A stretch of DNA of 22,161 nt from Proteromonas lacertae (Eukaryota > Sar > Bigyra > Opalinata > Proteromonadidae): NCBI GenBank assembly GCA_002245135.1, contig NGBS01000354.1, positions 1 through 22,161 of the forward strand. Reading direction: 5' to 3'. Below the pieces are notes generated by a model, which searched no databases, was not told the DNA's origin, and worked only from the letters and a program-made list of their open reading frames with translations. This document shows, one piece after another, positions 8,335 through 18,954 of the stretch. Each line of letters starts with the position of its first letter. Positions within the stretch are counted from its first letter, which is position 1. Made by a program: the position numbers and the translations under genes.

Positions 8335-11300
8335 CTAATATTGTTGTGATTGTGGTGGTGGATATTGTGATTGTAGATAATGTGGTAGTGGTTGATATTG
8401 TTTTTTTGATGGTGGAAGATATTGTTGTTGAATTGGTGATTGCATTTTTCTCTTTTTGTGCTTATTCTGTTGTTGTTGTGATGGAGGTTTTTGGATATTA
8501 TTATCATAATTCAAATTGCTATATCCACACCTAAATCCAAAATCATGTGAAGTAGATACTGCTTCTTCTTCTTCCATATCACTGCTATTAATATTAACAA
8601 ATACATTTGAATCATTTTCTTTCATATTTTCTTCTCCTTCCATTAGCTGATAAAATATTACATATCTACTGAATTGGGAATAATATTCATTATTTTTTTT
8701 TTCCTGAATATCATCTTCATTCAATACTTTTTCATCATCATATATATACCATTTACTGTCATTATAAGATTTGCATTTAGCAATATAATGTTTTGTTATT
8801 CGGTTATATTTTGTCATTCCTATTAAAGCATATATTTTCTTTTCTCCATCTATATAAAATGTAATAAATACAAATATATACTGTCATTTTTAAAACAAAA
8901 TTCATTGCATTCTTTCACAGTTTTTGCATTATCATGAGATAATAAATGTATAATTAATATTTTGGGGAATTCACTAATTATTTTTGTTTCATAAAACATT
9001 TTTCCACATTTTTCACATGTTTTACCAAGACTGACATTTTTAAATCCATTCCAACATTTTTCTAATTCAACACTTTCATTTTCCATTTCCTTAATACTTT
9101 TCCTTTCCACTTCGAATGATAAACTATAACATACATCACTGACATTTTCACTCTTACTTTTACATTTACAATTTTTCTTCTTCACAATTGCCATTTTAAA
9201 TGGATATTTTATACTATCATCTAAATATTTTAATACATCTGTAAAAAATATATATGCATCTTCTTCATTAGTACCCTTATAAAAACTATTCAATAATGCT
9301 AAATTATTTTTTACTTTTACCATATTATTTAATGCAGTATTACTATTTTTATTCCATAAACTATTTAATAAATTAATGAAATAATTATTTACATCCTTAC
9401 TTTCATGATTATTTGCTATTCTATAATTGTGTTTTGGTATGGTATGAGCTAAACATTGTAATATCGATATAATATAACAATTATTATTTTCATTCTTAAT
9501 ACCACAAGTATAAGCTCCACTATTAGGAATATAAATACTGTAATTAAAACGATTAGGTTGTTGATGTGGTTGATATTGTTTTTTTGATGGTGGAAGATAT
9601 TGTTGTTGAATTGGTGATTGCATTTTTCTCTTTTTGTGCTTATTCTGTTGTTGTTGTTGGACATTATTATTTCTCTCTACTACACATTGTATTGAATAAT
9701 CTTTCATATCTTTTACAGCAAAATATTTTCTATACACATTTTGATTGAATTGGCATTCACAAGAATGCCAAGAAATATTACCAGATAATGATATTTCTTT
9801 CCCTTCTACAGAAACTTTTGTTATCATATCATTTATTTCATCTATTTTCATTTTTTCTATTCCAATTAAGTGTGATGATATATGATGTTTTGTTGATTTT
9901 ACATTTGATTGTTCTGTAGTTTTCCTTTCTGATGAAACAAAAATATAATAGAAGTTACACCACTTCATTTTATATTTTAAATATATCATACATTTTTTAA
10001 TAAAGTCATTATTACATTCTTTTACACCTTCATTTTCATTCATAATATGTATGAAACAGTTATTTAATAAGTAAATCATTTCTTTATTCTCAACAGTTGC
10101 TAAATGAAGTAAATATATTTCTCCATCATCATTTGAAACATTACATTCTTTCTTGGCAGTTGAATATATATCACTATTGAACAACTTTTTAAAAGTTTCA
10201 AATTTACATTCATGTATTCTTTCTAATCTAATACCAAGATTTCTTTCTAAGTCATCATAATGAAATAAACAGTTGTACCATACTAATTCTTGAAACATCA
10301 ATTGAAGCAATTGAGTATTCTTTCCTTTTACATAAACATTTTTAAAAATGTCTTGAATTTCATTAATATCTTCTTCTCCAGCTTTGTGCTTTATACAATC
10401 ATATATATAATCAAATACATCATCAGAAATAAATTCCATTTCATATTCATTAATTTTGTCATAACATTTGGTTGATGTATTTTCAGTTTTAAACGGTATA
10501 GAATACTTCACTATATAATGACAGAGTGTACTATCAAATGCTGATCTATTGTTTTCCGATATTCTATTTCTTTCATCATTTGATTTACGTGGATATAAAT
10601 ATGTCATTATAAATTCCATAAAACCAAGATCACCAACTATTCTTTTAATACCTTTGGTGTATAATTCCACCCAATAATCTTTACCATAACATACATCATA
10701 TATTGCTGCATAAAAGATATGTCTTGGAACATTTCCATATTTACTATTAAATCCATTATTTATTATGGAATCGTTCAACTTTTTTGGCAAACATTTTTCT
10801 TCCCATTCTTTAATTTCACTATTACTAAATACATCCATATAATAATAAAACCTTCTACGAGTTGTAGTAAAGAATCCATCATAATTATTATGATCTGGTG
10901 AAGCAATATATAATACTATCGGAGAAGTACTTTTAGTACTATTATGATTAAAAGAATCAGATATTTCTATTTCACATTCTTCTTTTCCTCTACCTTCAAC
11001 TACTTTTGAATCTTTTAAACTATATGTATTATAATAGGGATGCTCAGTTTTACTTTTATATATATTTGTAATAACTGGATCATCAATAGCAACTCCTAGT
11101 TCAATTATTTTTTTCAATAGATATATAATGAAGGAGGTTTTACCACATCCTGGATTTCCTCTTAATAAAAAGTTGAATTCACTGTTAATATCTATTTTTT
11201 TTATTTTTTTCTCCCCCTCTATTTTCATTTTTGCTAATTCATTTAATACATTCTTTATTTTATTGATATTATCTTTTAAATCATCATCATCACTTACTTC

Positions 11301-12400
11301 TTTCAATTCTATATTTACATGATTATGATCATTTAATTCTTTTATTATTTTGTTAATTTTTACTATATTTTCACTTGCATTGTCTTTATATTTTCTCAAT
11401 TTAACAAATAAAATAAATAGCATTAATTCATTCCATATTTCTTTATAAACATCTCTGATATAAACTATCTTTCTAGGATATTGATATATTTTACATCCAA
11501 TTGTTATAGTTTTATCTTTCTCATCGTATATTGGAATTGAATCTCCAAATACTTTACATAAAGCATTAGTAGCTATATTATAATAATATAAACATATACT
11601 TGAACGATTTACACAATATTTTGGTAATTCTTCCCATATTGATTTTAGTGTTTCTATATACTTTTCTCTATTTTTATCAATATCAGCATCATTATCATCT
11701 TTCATTATTAATTCTTTCATTTCCTTAACTTCATCATTTTCCACATCTAATTTTACTGTTTTCTCAATTCTTTCATATTCGTTCTTAAGAAGTTGCTTTA
11801 TTTCTCTTGTATCTTTTTCATCTATATTATTCTTTGTCTTATCAATTTTATTTTGATTATCAACTATTCTATCAAATGTTTTATAATCACGTTTTATATC
11901 ATCATTCTTGAAATTGTTTCGGTATATTTCTATTGATAGATCTGAATATGCTTTTGGCTGATACAACATTCTAGAACTTTCTGAATAATATGATTGTAAT
12001 TGATCACGAATAGCTACAATTTTTAAATAATTATGCAAATCACCTAATCCAATATTATAATTTAAATATCTGAGTCTTTTAGATTTAATTGATATTATAA
12101 ACTTCCTGGGATCATCATCATTATCATCATCACTTCTATTCCAAAAAAAATATCTTTCCATTTCTTCTTTCATCTTGTCTTTCAATTCTCCATAATGACC
12201 AAAATCTATTTCACCGATTTTAGGTTGATTTGAAATTATTTCTTGATTGTATAATATAAAAACTATATTAAATATTGGGTTAGATTTATATAATTCATTA
12301 ATAATATCATCATTAATAACATCTGTTGAATCAACTTCCTGTATAATTTCCTATAACAAATATTAATAAAATAATATACATTAATAATTACATTTTTCAT
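8335..12400 (-). CDS. Crinkler/RHS-type P-loop NTPase fused to a ubiquitin-specific protease
   Basis: Predicted 1330 residues from three exons: 12400-12392, 12350-8882, 8849-8335; introns 12351-12391 (41 nt) and 8850-8881 (32 nt) obey GT-AG and keep frame. NTPase, about residues 390-560: Walker A GNPGCGKTS, Walker B-like IEISDS, then LYIASPDHNNY, FYYYMDVFS and GNVPRHIF, the order seen in Crinkler/RHS NTPases. A Q-rich linker with basic KHKKRK (possible nuclear signal) precedes the USP domain: Cys box GIKNENNNCYIISILQCL (Cys about 961), EEDAYIFF, CxC and CEKC zinc-type pairs, FPKILIIHL, and in exon 3 YALIG, HYIAKC (His about 1180), WYIYDDE, YVIFYQ. Expected reaction: removal of ubiquitin from target proteins. 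The tail repeats the KHKKRK/Q-rich segment. Cys-to-His distance (about 220) is short for USPs. The 3-codon first exon is weak; see findings. Confidence 0.8.
8389..8479. repeat. 91-bp exact intragenic repeat, copy 1
   Basis: Identical to 9567-9657. It encodes the KHKKRKMQSPIQQQYLPPS-type segment in the C-terminal tail of the protease gene, downstream of the USP His box. Confidence 0.9.
8850..8881 (-). other. 32-nt intron between USP Cys and His boxes
   Basis: Minus strand GTATAT...TATAG. Removing it takes out an in-frame TAG and brings NDNGEKKIYALIG into frame, restoring the typical YxLIG strand just before the USP His box. Length equals three other introns in the window. Confidence 0.85.
9567..9657. 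repeat. 91-bp exact intragenic repeat, copy 2
   Basis: Identical to 8389-8479 and in the same frame. Here it encodes the linker just before the USP Cys box, so the USP domain is flanked by two copies of the same basic/Q-rich segment. Confidence 0.9.
12351..12391 (-). other. 41-nt putative first intron of the NTPase-USP gene
   Basis: Minus strand GTAATT...TTATAG. The frame downstream of the AG is open and coding-like for 55 codons before the ORF's first TTG, so an upstream exon is needed. The proposed donor follows ATGAAAAAT. An alternative donor lies inside the upstream gene at about 12437. Confidence 0.5.
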
Positions 12401-12402
12401 AA

Positions 12403-15400
12403 CTACTTTTTTTTATCATTCAAGTCATTGTAAATTACATCTATCAAATAATCATCTAGATCATTCAGTATCTCAGAGTTTAATCCGCCTTTTACTATTT
12501 CATTTGCTTGTTCAAGATCAGATAAATCCATTATTTGCAGTTGATATTGAAACAAATACAATTGGTAAATAATTAAGTATAAAGTTGAAATTATTTCCTT
12601 TTTCTCCTCATTTAACAACGGTTTTTCTATTTCTTTTGGGTAAGGTTTCGAATTCAGAATTAGATTTTCTAATATTGTTAATTGATTTGGTTGGGTTTTT
12701 AATTTTAATATCAGTTCTTTTACTACTGGTGATTGATTTTGCTGGATAATCTTTAATGTTTGTATTACATTTTGCATAATTGTAAACTGCTGTAATGTTT
12801 TTATAAAGTTATGCAATTCTATAAATTGATTTCTTTGTGTTTCAAATGATTCTATTAACGATAGTAGAAATTGTTGTGGTGATTGATTTAGCAATATTTC
12901 TATTAACCATTGCAGTTGTAGTTGATTATTCTGTTCCATTAGTCTCAATAACGCTGTTAACTGATGTGGTTGGAATTGTAATGATTGTATTATATTCATA
13001 AATTTTTCCATAGCTGGCGAAAAATTTTCTAATGATTCTATAAAGCTAGTTAATTGTTGTGATGTACCTTCTAAATTCTTCATTAAGTCATATATTTTTC
13101 TATGTAGTTTTTTATCTTGTAGCGTTTCTATTAAATTCTGAAGTAAATGTAGGTGTGATTGGTTTTGTAATAATGATGCTAATAAAGGCAACAGTTGATT
13201 ATTTTCTAATGTCTTTATCTGATTTTTTAATAAGGTTAATTGTGGCTTTAATTGATTATCTTGTAATGTCTTTATCTGATACTCTAATTCAGTTAATTGT
13301 AGTTGCAGTTTCAATTCATCATTCTGTAATGTCTTTGTCGTATCATCTAATAAGGTTAATTGTGGTTTTAATTGATTATCTTGTAATGTCTTTATCAGAC
13401 TCTTTAATTCAGTTAATTGATATGCATTATTTATTATTAACTGTATTAGGTTATGAAATGAAGTTAATAGAAGTTGATGTTTTGTATTTTTTAATGTCTT
13501 TATAGAATCCTCTAATTCAGTTAACTGATCAGGTTTAATTGATATTTGGTTTAATAAAGTTAATAGATGTTGCTGTTTTGTATTTTTTAATGTCTTTATA
13601 GAATCCTCTAATTCAGTTAATTGATCTGATTGTAACTGTAGTAATAAAACTTTCTTCAATTTCTCCAAAATATCTTCAATTGCATTAATTGTACTAATTA
13701 ATCTATCATATGTAGCTTTTAATGTCTTTGATAGAGTATTTTTTACTACATCATCTAATAGTATTTTATGTTTGCCAATTTCATCTTTTATATTTTCTAA
13801 TTTAAGCAATTTCAATATTATTCTATACTCTTCACTTTGTTTAGTTAAGTTTAGTGAAATATTATTTAATCTGTATTTCATTTTATTCACCTGATCTAAT
13901 GCACAGTTTAATAATAAAGTTACATTTATTGTCTTTTTATCTTCAAAGCACTTTAAATCATCATCTATTTTTTTATATTCATCCAAATCACTATTTAGCT
14001 TCTTGAATTTATTAATCCTTTCTTCACCATACATTATCTTCAAATCGTTCTTAATATAACCATCAACATCTTTTCTATTCTCAATTACATTAATTAGAAA
14101 CTATAATAAGTAATAACAATACAAATATATACATAGGTTTCACATAATATTCTTTTCCTTTCATCCATTTGCATTATATAATCCCTTTTTACTTCATTTG
14201 GTATATAACCATTTTGGTAAAGCGATGAGATTAAGATATCTTTATCTTTTTTATTATCTGTTTTAAGATTTTTCAAATACTTTATTATATCTTCTTTATG
14301 ACAATTATAAAACATCTAGTATTATGTAATAATAATAATTAATAGATACGTTTAATAAAGCAATTACATTCAGTTTAACTTCATGCTTTTTAAGTTTTGT
14401 CATTTGAACAGCAGTTATGTTGAATTTATTGATTATACATCCATCTATGCATGGGAAATTGGATAGCTCACTAAAATCTAAATATAATCCTTCAACACTT
14501 TTTTTATTTTCTGTTTCATATTTTGTTTGTTTATTGAGATAATCTTCTATATCTTTCATTCTTTGTAAATAACACTTATTTTCAGGAAGATACAGTTCAT
14601 CATAATTATTGAAATTTAAATCTATATAATTGTAACTACAATTGGAGAATATTAAATGACATAATTTCTCATATAACCTTCCTTCTTTTTCTTTTACAAA
14701 TGAATTAAAAAAATTCTCGTAATTATTTATACCAATGATGTAATTATCTATTATGTAATTCTTTATTGCATTAGATTTAAATTTTAATTCATCTGGTATA
14801 TCATTTATTCTCTCAGCATTATAAATATAACATCTTTCATTATATTCTGGTGGTATATATGAGGGTAATATATCTGTTTCAGCATTAAACTTTAAATACT
14901 CACCTAAATCTTCATTATTTGATGCACCTTCTAAAGTATATCCATAATCAATACACTCGTTTAATAACATATTATATTCATCTTCATCTATTTCTCCTTC
15001 TACTTTATGAATAATCTCTTCTAATTCTGCTTTGGTAAAACAAGGTAAGTAAAACTGGACTGGAGATCTTTTATTGCTCATTAGTTTGTATTTCTTAGCA
15101 TTTGGTGAACTTATCATTATTACTACATCATCATCACTGAAATCATCTTCTTTTATTGCACAGCTATCACTAATAATAATACTTTTTCCTGTCGTTTCAG
15201 GTAATTTGTCAGTTTCGCTATAATTCTTTCCAGTAGCTTCACGAAAATAATACTTTATTACATTTTCAACTTCACCAAAAAATATTACATTGTAGTCTTT
15301 AAAATCTTCATCGTGGTTGAAACAGTATGCAAGAAAAATACATAAACAAGTCTTACCTGTACCTTCATTCCCATATACCAAAAAACACTTCTGAGGTTGA

Positions 15401-15717
15401 AATTCATTATCTTCATCACTTGCACTACCTTTTCCATCAGCATTTTCTTGAGGTGAATGACTCATTTGTGGTGGAGGTGAGTAAATTGTTTGGGTTAATG
15501 AGAGGTTTGCCAATGGGTTTAGTGAATGATGTGCGAATAAATCTTCTGAAGAATATTGTCCATCTGTAATAATCTTTTTCAACTCACTATAAATACCAAT
15601 ATAACAATCTCTCACAAGAAAGTAAGGATTTACCATATAAATATTCTTATTTGATTCTTTTATCATCCTCATTTGATTTACATATTTATATTTTACATGT
15701 CTGCTAATAATGCTCAT
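12403..15717 (-). CDS. Crinkler/RHS-type P-loop NTPase with long Leu/Gln-rich helical repeat region
   Basis: Predicted 1082 residues from three exons: 15717-14350, 14315-14133 and 14100-12403; introns of 34 and 32 nt obey GT-AG and all exons join in phase 0. Start chosen at MSIISRHVKY, the first ATG in frame. NTPase (about residues 112-240): Walker A GNEGTGKT (about 116-123), Walker B-like SIIISDS, then VVIMISSPNAKKY and FYLPCFTKAELEEI, matching the SPN...Y...FYxP...LEE pattern of Crinkler/RHS ATPases and the neighbouring gene. A proline-rich, acidic linker lies before the P-loop. From about residue 520 on the protein is helical, with degenerate units of the type LTxLExxIKTLxxNQLKPQL, likely a coiled coil or solenoid. 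No catalytic effector domain is recognised, so the repeat region may be a binding module. Effector or transposon-derived role is inferred from family only. Confidence 0.72.
12680..13650 (-). repeat. Degenerate tandem repeats coding LTELxxxIKTLxxNQ units
   Basis: Units of roughly 60-75 bp with higher-order copies: 13229-13299 recurs at 13349-13419 (120-bp offset, few differences), and a block near 13468-13530 recurs about 96 bp downstream at 13564-13626. Offsets are multiples of three, so frame is preserved (40 and 32 codons). Points to recent in-frame expansion. Confidence 0.8.
14101..14132 (-). other. 32-nt intron
   Basis: Minus strand GTATAT...TTATAG. Joins ...LCETY to FLINVIENRKD in phase 0; the frame then runs without a break into the repeat region. 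Confidence 0.8.
14316..14349 (-). other. 34-nt intron
   Basis: Minus strand GTATCT...ACTAG. Joins ...IALLN to MFYNCHKED in phase 0 and removes an in-frame stop. Confidence 0.8.
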
Positions 15718-16150
15718 TTTTTGAATTATAAAAATGAATTCTTTGATAATCAAACAAAAGAGATGTTTAGTAATTGCAAGGCTAATTATCTAATAAACAC
15801 AATGATAGCCAAAAAAGAGCAGTATGAATTTTACAGTATTCACTTAAAGTATAATTTTATATGAAAGTAGATCAGCAAATTTAGAAGCAACTTAATCAGT
15901 CTGATAGTAAATCATATTATAAATCTGAAGTCTACAGTTTTAATCTGTAAAATAAAGTGCATGATTTACAAACAGTGTAGAAAATATAATGATCTTCTGT
16001 AAATATAAAGTCAGAAAAAAGTGTACAGAAAAATCAGATATGTGAGGATGTGCGTAGTAATTTTAATGGTTTAGTTTCCTTGCGAAAATTTACTTCAAAT
16101 ATGAATAAAGTAAAACAGAATGATTCTTATAATCATTTAATAAAGGGAAT
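15697..16150 (+). pseudogene. Damaged 5' part of the divergent helical gene, or a separate remnant
   Basis: A plus-strand frame starting MSANNAHFLNYKNEFF (ATG at 15697) and further pieces at about 15857-15950 and 16011-16150 have coding-like composition (S, N, K, Q, Y, E) but carry several stops in one frame. Some 36-nt segments that begin GT and end AG (15850-15885, about 15976-16011) fit this genome's intron size, but I could not make the whole stretch open. Its first 21 bases overlap the start of the minus-strand NTPase gene, so one of the two starts must be wrong. Decay, sequencing errors or unrecognised introns are all possible; TAG/TAA as sense codons is unlikely because neighbouring genes use them as stops. 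Confidence 0.35.
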
Positions 16151-16180
16151 AACATATTAGAATTATCATACTATGAGAAT

Positions 16181-17483
16181 ATGAAAATAATAAATGAGAA
16201 TATTTGTTATGCTGTTTTATATATTTTATCTCATGATAGAGATAATAGTGATATCTTATATGAAAATGGTAAAATATTAGCAAGAAAAGCTTATAATGAG
16301 AATATATGTTATAAAGAGAGAGTAATTGCTTTACAGTGTCTGTTTTTACTCTGTCCTTCAAATGTGATTGAGATATTAATGGACAAACCAATTAATGAAG
16401 TTCATATGTATTGGCAGTACTGTAAGTATGATTATTATTATTAATTGTTATTATTGTTTATAGTTATTTATCAGTGTTAGAAGAAAAGAAATTGACATAT
16501 TCATATGATGAAATAACATCAATTGATAAAGAATATCTAATAAGTGGAATATTGAGAGATTATCCAAATGATGCTGAATTGGTAAATATGGTAACACAAA
16601 TGCTATTAGATTTCAACATTAAGAATATATCTTTTTATAATTGTTGTTAATCATTCTTCTAATCTGATTTCTTTAATTAAGAGTTTACCTTAAAATATGG
16701 ATTAATGTGTTTAAGAAATTAGTCAATTTGAGACAATATCGTTTGATAATAAAGATAATGATAGAATTAACCAAAACAGAATTAATAGAATCATATTCTC
16801 CTTTATCTGATTTGTGGAATCAAATATTACAGAAACTAATACAAGAAATATGTAAACAATACCAAAACAGTATGAATAACATAGAGTATAAGTGTGAAGC
16901 AAATCATTTACTTAATAAGATAATAATCATCTGTGAATCAAATCCATTCCTATTGAAAATGAATATATTGTCAATGATAAAAACACTCGTTAATATTGGA
17001 GATGATTTTATCCCAATTGTTGTTAGATTATCATTGTTAATCCCTTCAATTAAAGGAAGAATAGATGTATTAAATCAATTTGTGAATAAAGGATATTATA
17101 TAGAAGTATTATATGGATTAAGTAATGGAGTAAGTGAGATATCTTTAACAGAGAATTCAATAGAGTTGAATTTGATTCATAAGATATATGATGAAATAAA
17201 TAAGCAGAAACTGTTCTATATGATTCAACCAACTCAGTTTTATTCAGATTTTGTAGATTATTTGATATTCACTAATTCAATAGATTTTATCATTGAAAAT
17301 TTTGTATGTAATGGAAATATTGATGATGCAATTGGATTATTGAATAATTATAATGAGAAGAATGAAAATAAAGAAATGTCAATGACAAATAACAAGAATA
17401 CAACAAGACTTCAACTATTGAAAGAGTTTATAACCGAATCTCAACTTTTAAGTAATAATCTATTATCTTTATTACCTTTCTAA
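16181..17483 (+). CDS. Helical-repeat protein of unknown function, exons 1-3
   Basis: Predicted 403 residues from exons 16181-16421, 16475-16645 and 16684-17483; introns 16422-16474 (GTAAGT...TCAG) and 16646-16683 (GTTAAT...AG) keep phase 1 and the total is divisible by three. The frame is open upstream to 16133, so the start may be further 5'. The sequence is almost wholly predicted helix, rich in I, L, N, K, with segments such as RVIALQCLFLLCPSNVIEIL and IVVRLSLLIPSIKGRIDVL that look like solenoid (HEAT/TPR-like) repeats. No catalytic motif, signal peptide or membrane segment. It is divergent from the NTPase pair. It may continue into the next annotated exons as one long protein. Family not recognised. 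Confidence 0.6.
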
Positions 17484-17590
17484 CTTGTAATCGATATTTG
17501 ATATTGTTATTTTTGTTGTTTATAAAGCTTATTCAAAATAGAAATGAAAAACGCTCATATTTTCATTAATTGTCCAAATCACTTTTTGAA

Positions 17591-18387
17591 ATGAATATAG
17601 ACGATGATGAAGTATATGATGAAATAGAGGATAAATATGAGACAATTTTGAGTAGAATTAATGAATTAATAGATTAGGAAACGAAGAGAAAGACATAGAA
17701 GAGTCAATTGAAAGTTACAAGAGTTTTTGCAAAGTTTACAAAGAATATAACGTTATTTGGTATAATATATATCAAAATTGATATTGTATAGGTTATATTT
17801 ATCAAAATACAGAATAATCATGTTGTGTATAAAATTAAGTAGAGTATATCCTATATAATCTTTTAATGTTACATAGAAAGATGAATGTTTAGTATACTTG
17901 AGAGAATTGATCAATGATTACACGAGAATGTTCTATAGAAGTGAATTTGAAGATAAATTAGTTGAAATACTGAGATTATTATCATCAATTCATAGAGCTG
18001 AAACTATAAGAAATGATTTTATGTTACTGGAAGATGTATTAGAGAAAATTAGTTTTGATTTTGTATAAATATATATATATATATATATTATAGAGTGTTC
18101 CTTGGTCATTATATATCTCAATGATAGACTATTATATCTCAAATAATGATAGTGATTCAATATACAGAATACGCACAAAGATGAATGGATTATTTGAAAC
18201 TAGAAAAGATGAATTGAATTCCAAAACAAAGATGATGATAATCAATACATACATAAGAATATTAGAGTATTTTGGTCGTCCAAAGGAAGGAATATTATTG
18301 TTTAGACCATATATTAATGATATTTATTTACTTGATGATGTTAATAAATCTGAAGTTTGCCATAATATAGGTAAATGTTATTTGGAT

Positions 18388-18436
<49 letters not shown>

Positions 18437-18911
18437 TGTTATATGTAAATAGAAGATATACAATAAGAGTATTTTGCTGTTTAAATATTGTTGTTGTGTT
18501 TATAAGAGAATTGATAGAAAGAATTATCGGATTAATTACTTTTTAAAGAATTATTGTCAATTTAAAATAGATGAAAAAGAAGGAAATAAAAGCAATAATA
18601 TAATAGATAAGATGTTTTACTATCATAAGATGAATGATGTAATCGAATTTAATAAAATATATTACAAAATATGTAATAAATTTAGTGATACAAATTATGT
18701 AATTGTATTATTGAAAGAGTTATTGAATGAAATATTGACAAAATATGTTGTGATTGAATGTACAGAGAAACATATAGTTGATTTAAATGAATATTCATCA
18801 TCACTTGGTTGTAAAGTGGATGATTTAAAAAAGTGTATAAAGATTTCGATAGTGAAAGATTTAATAAATGGATGTATTGATGATCTTCATAATTGTTATA
18901 AGAAATTTTGA
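17591..18911 (+). CDS. Helical/TPR-like protein, possibly the 3' part of the same gene
   Basis: Exons inferred by frame: 17591 (or 17678)-17759, 17792-17826, 17881-18062, 18094-18390 and 18453-18911. Introns 17760-17791 (32 nt), 17827-17880, 18063-18093 (31 nt, TA-rich) and 18391-18452 (TA-rich) keep the frame to a TGA at 18911. The beginning, from ATG 17591, reads acidic (NIDDDEVYDEIEDKY) and then needs a shift near 17672 with no good intron, so the 5' end is uncertain. The protein is helical; the CHNIGKCYLDI and YIRILEYFGRPKEGILLF stretches resemble TPR-type helix pairs. The last exon is lysine-rich and cysteine-containing. Probably a continuation of the helical gene upstream, interrupted at 17484-17590; function unknown. 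Confidence 0.5.
18066..18093 (+). repeat. (TA)n tract inside an intron
   Basis: A TA microsatellite makes up most of the 31-nt intron 18063-18093, which still starts GTATAA and ends TATAG. Confidence 0.75.
18391..18432 (+). repeat. (TA)n tract inside an intron
   Basis: About 40 bp of (TA)n directly follows the donor of the intron 18391-18452, which ends AAATAG. Length polymorphism here would change intron size only. Confidence 0.75.
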
Positions 18912-18954
18912 TGATTTAGGTTTTTTTGTTTTTGATTTTTGTTAGGGAAAAATA

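Noticed and set aside
8301-8534. Plus-strand Val-rich and minus-strand His/Asn-rich frames
   Set aside because: Other-frame readings of the Q-rich tail of the protease gene; the same shadows recur at 9449-9748 because of the 91-bp repeat.
13059-13505. A 148-codon plus-strand frame
   Set aside because: It is the antisense shadow of the Leu/Gln repeat region; its periodic MSLSDxLIQLI pattern mirrors the minus-strand repeats.
15857-16150. TAG/TAA read as glutamine (ciliate-type code)
   Set aside because: The large NTPase genes use CAA/CAG for glutamine throughout and TAG/TAA as final stops, and their stops are removed by introns.
18121-18435. Reading the plus-strand frame through the TA tract as a (YI)n protein end
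   Set aside because: The TA tract sits right after a GT donor and a phase-0 exon follows the AG at 18452; an intron explains it better.
16181-18911. Assignment of the helical gene to Sec39/NBAS, kinetochore Rod or Vps-type proteins
   Set aside because: Only general helical-repeat character is visible; no family-specific motif could be pointed to.
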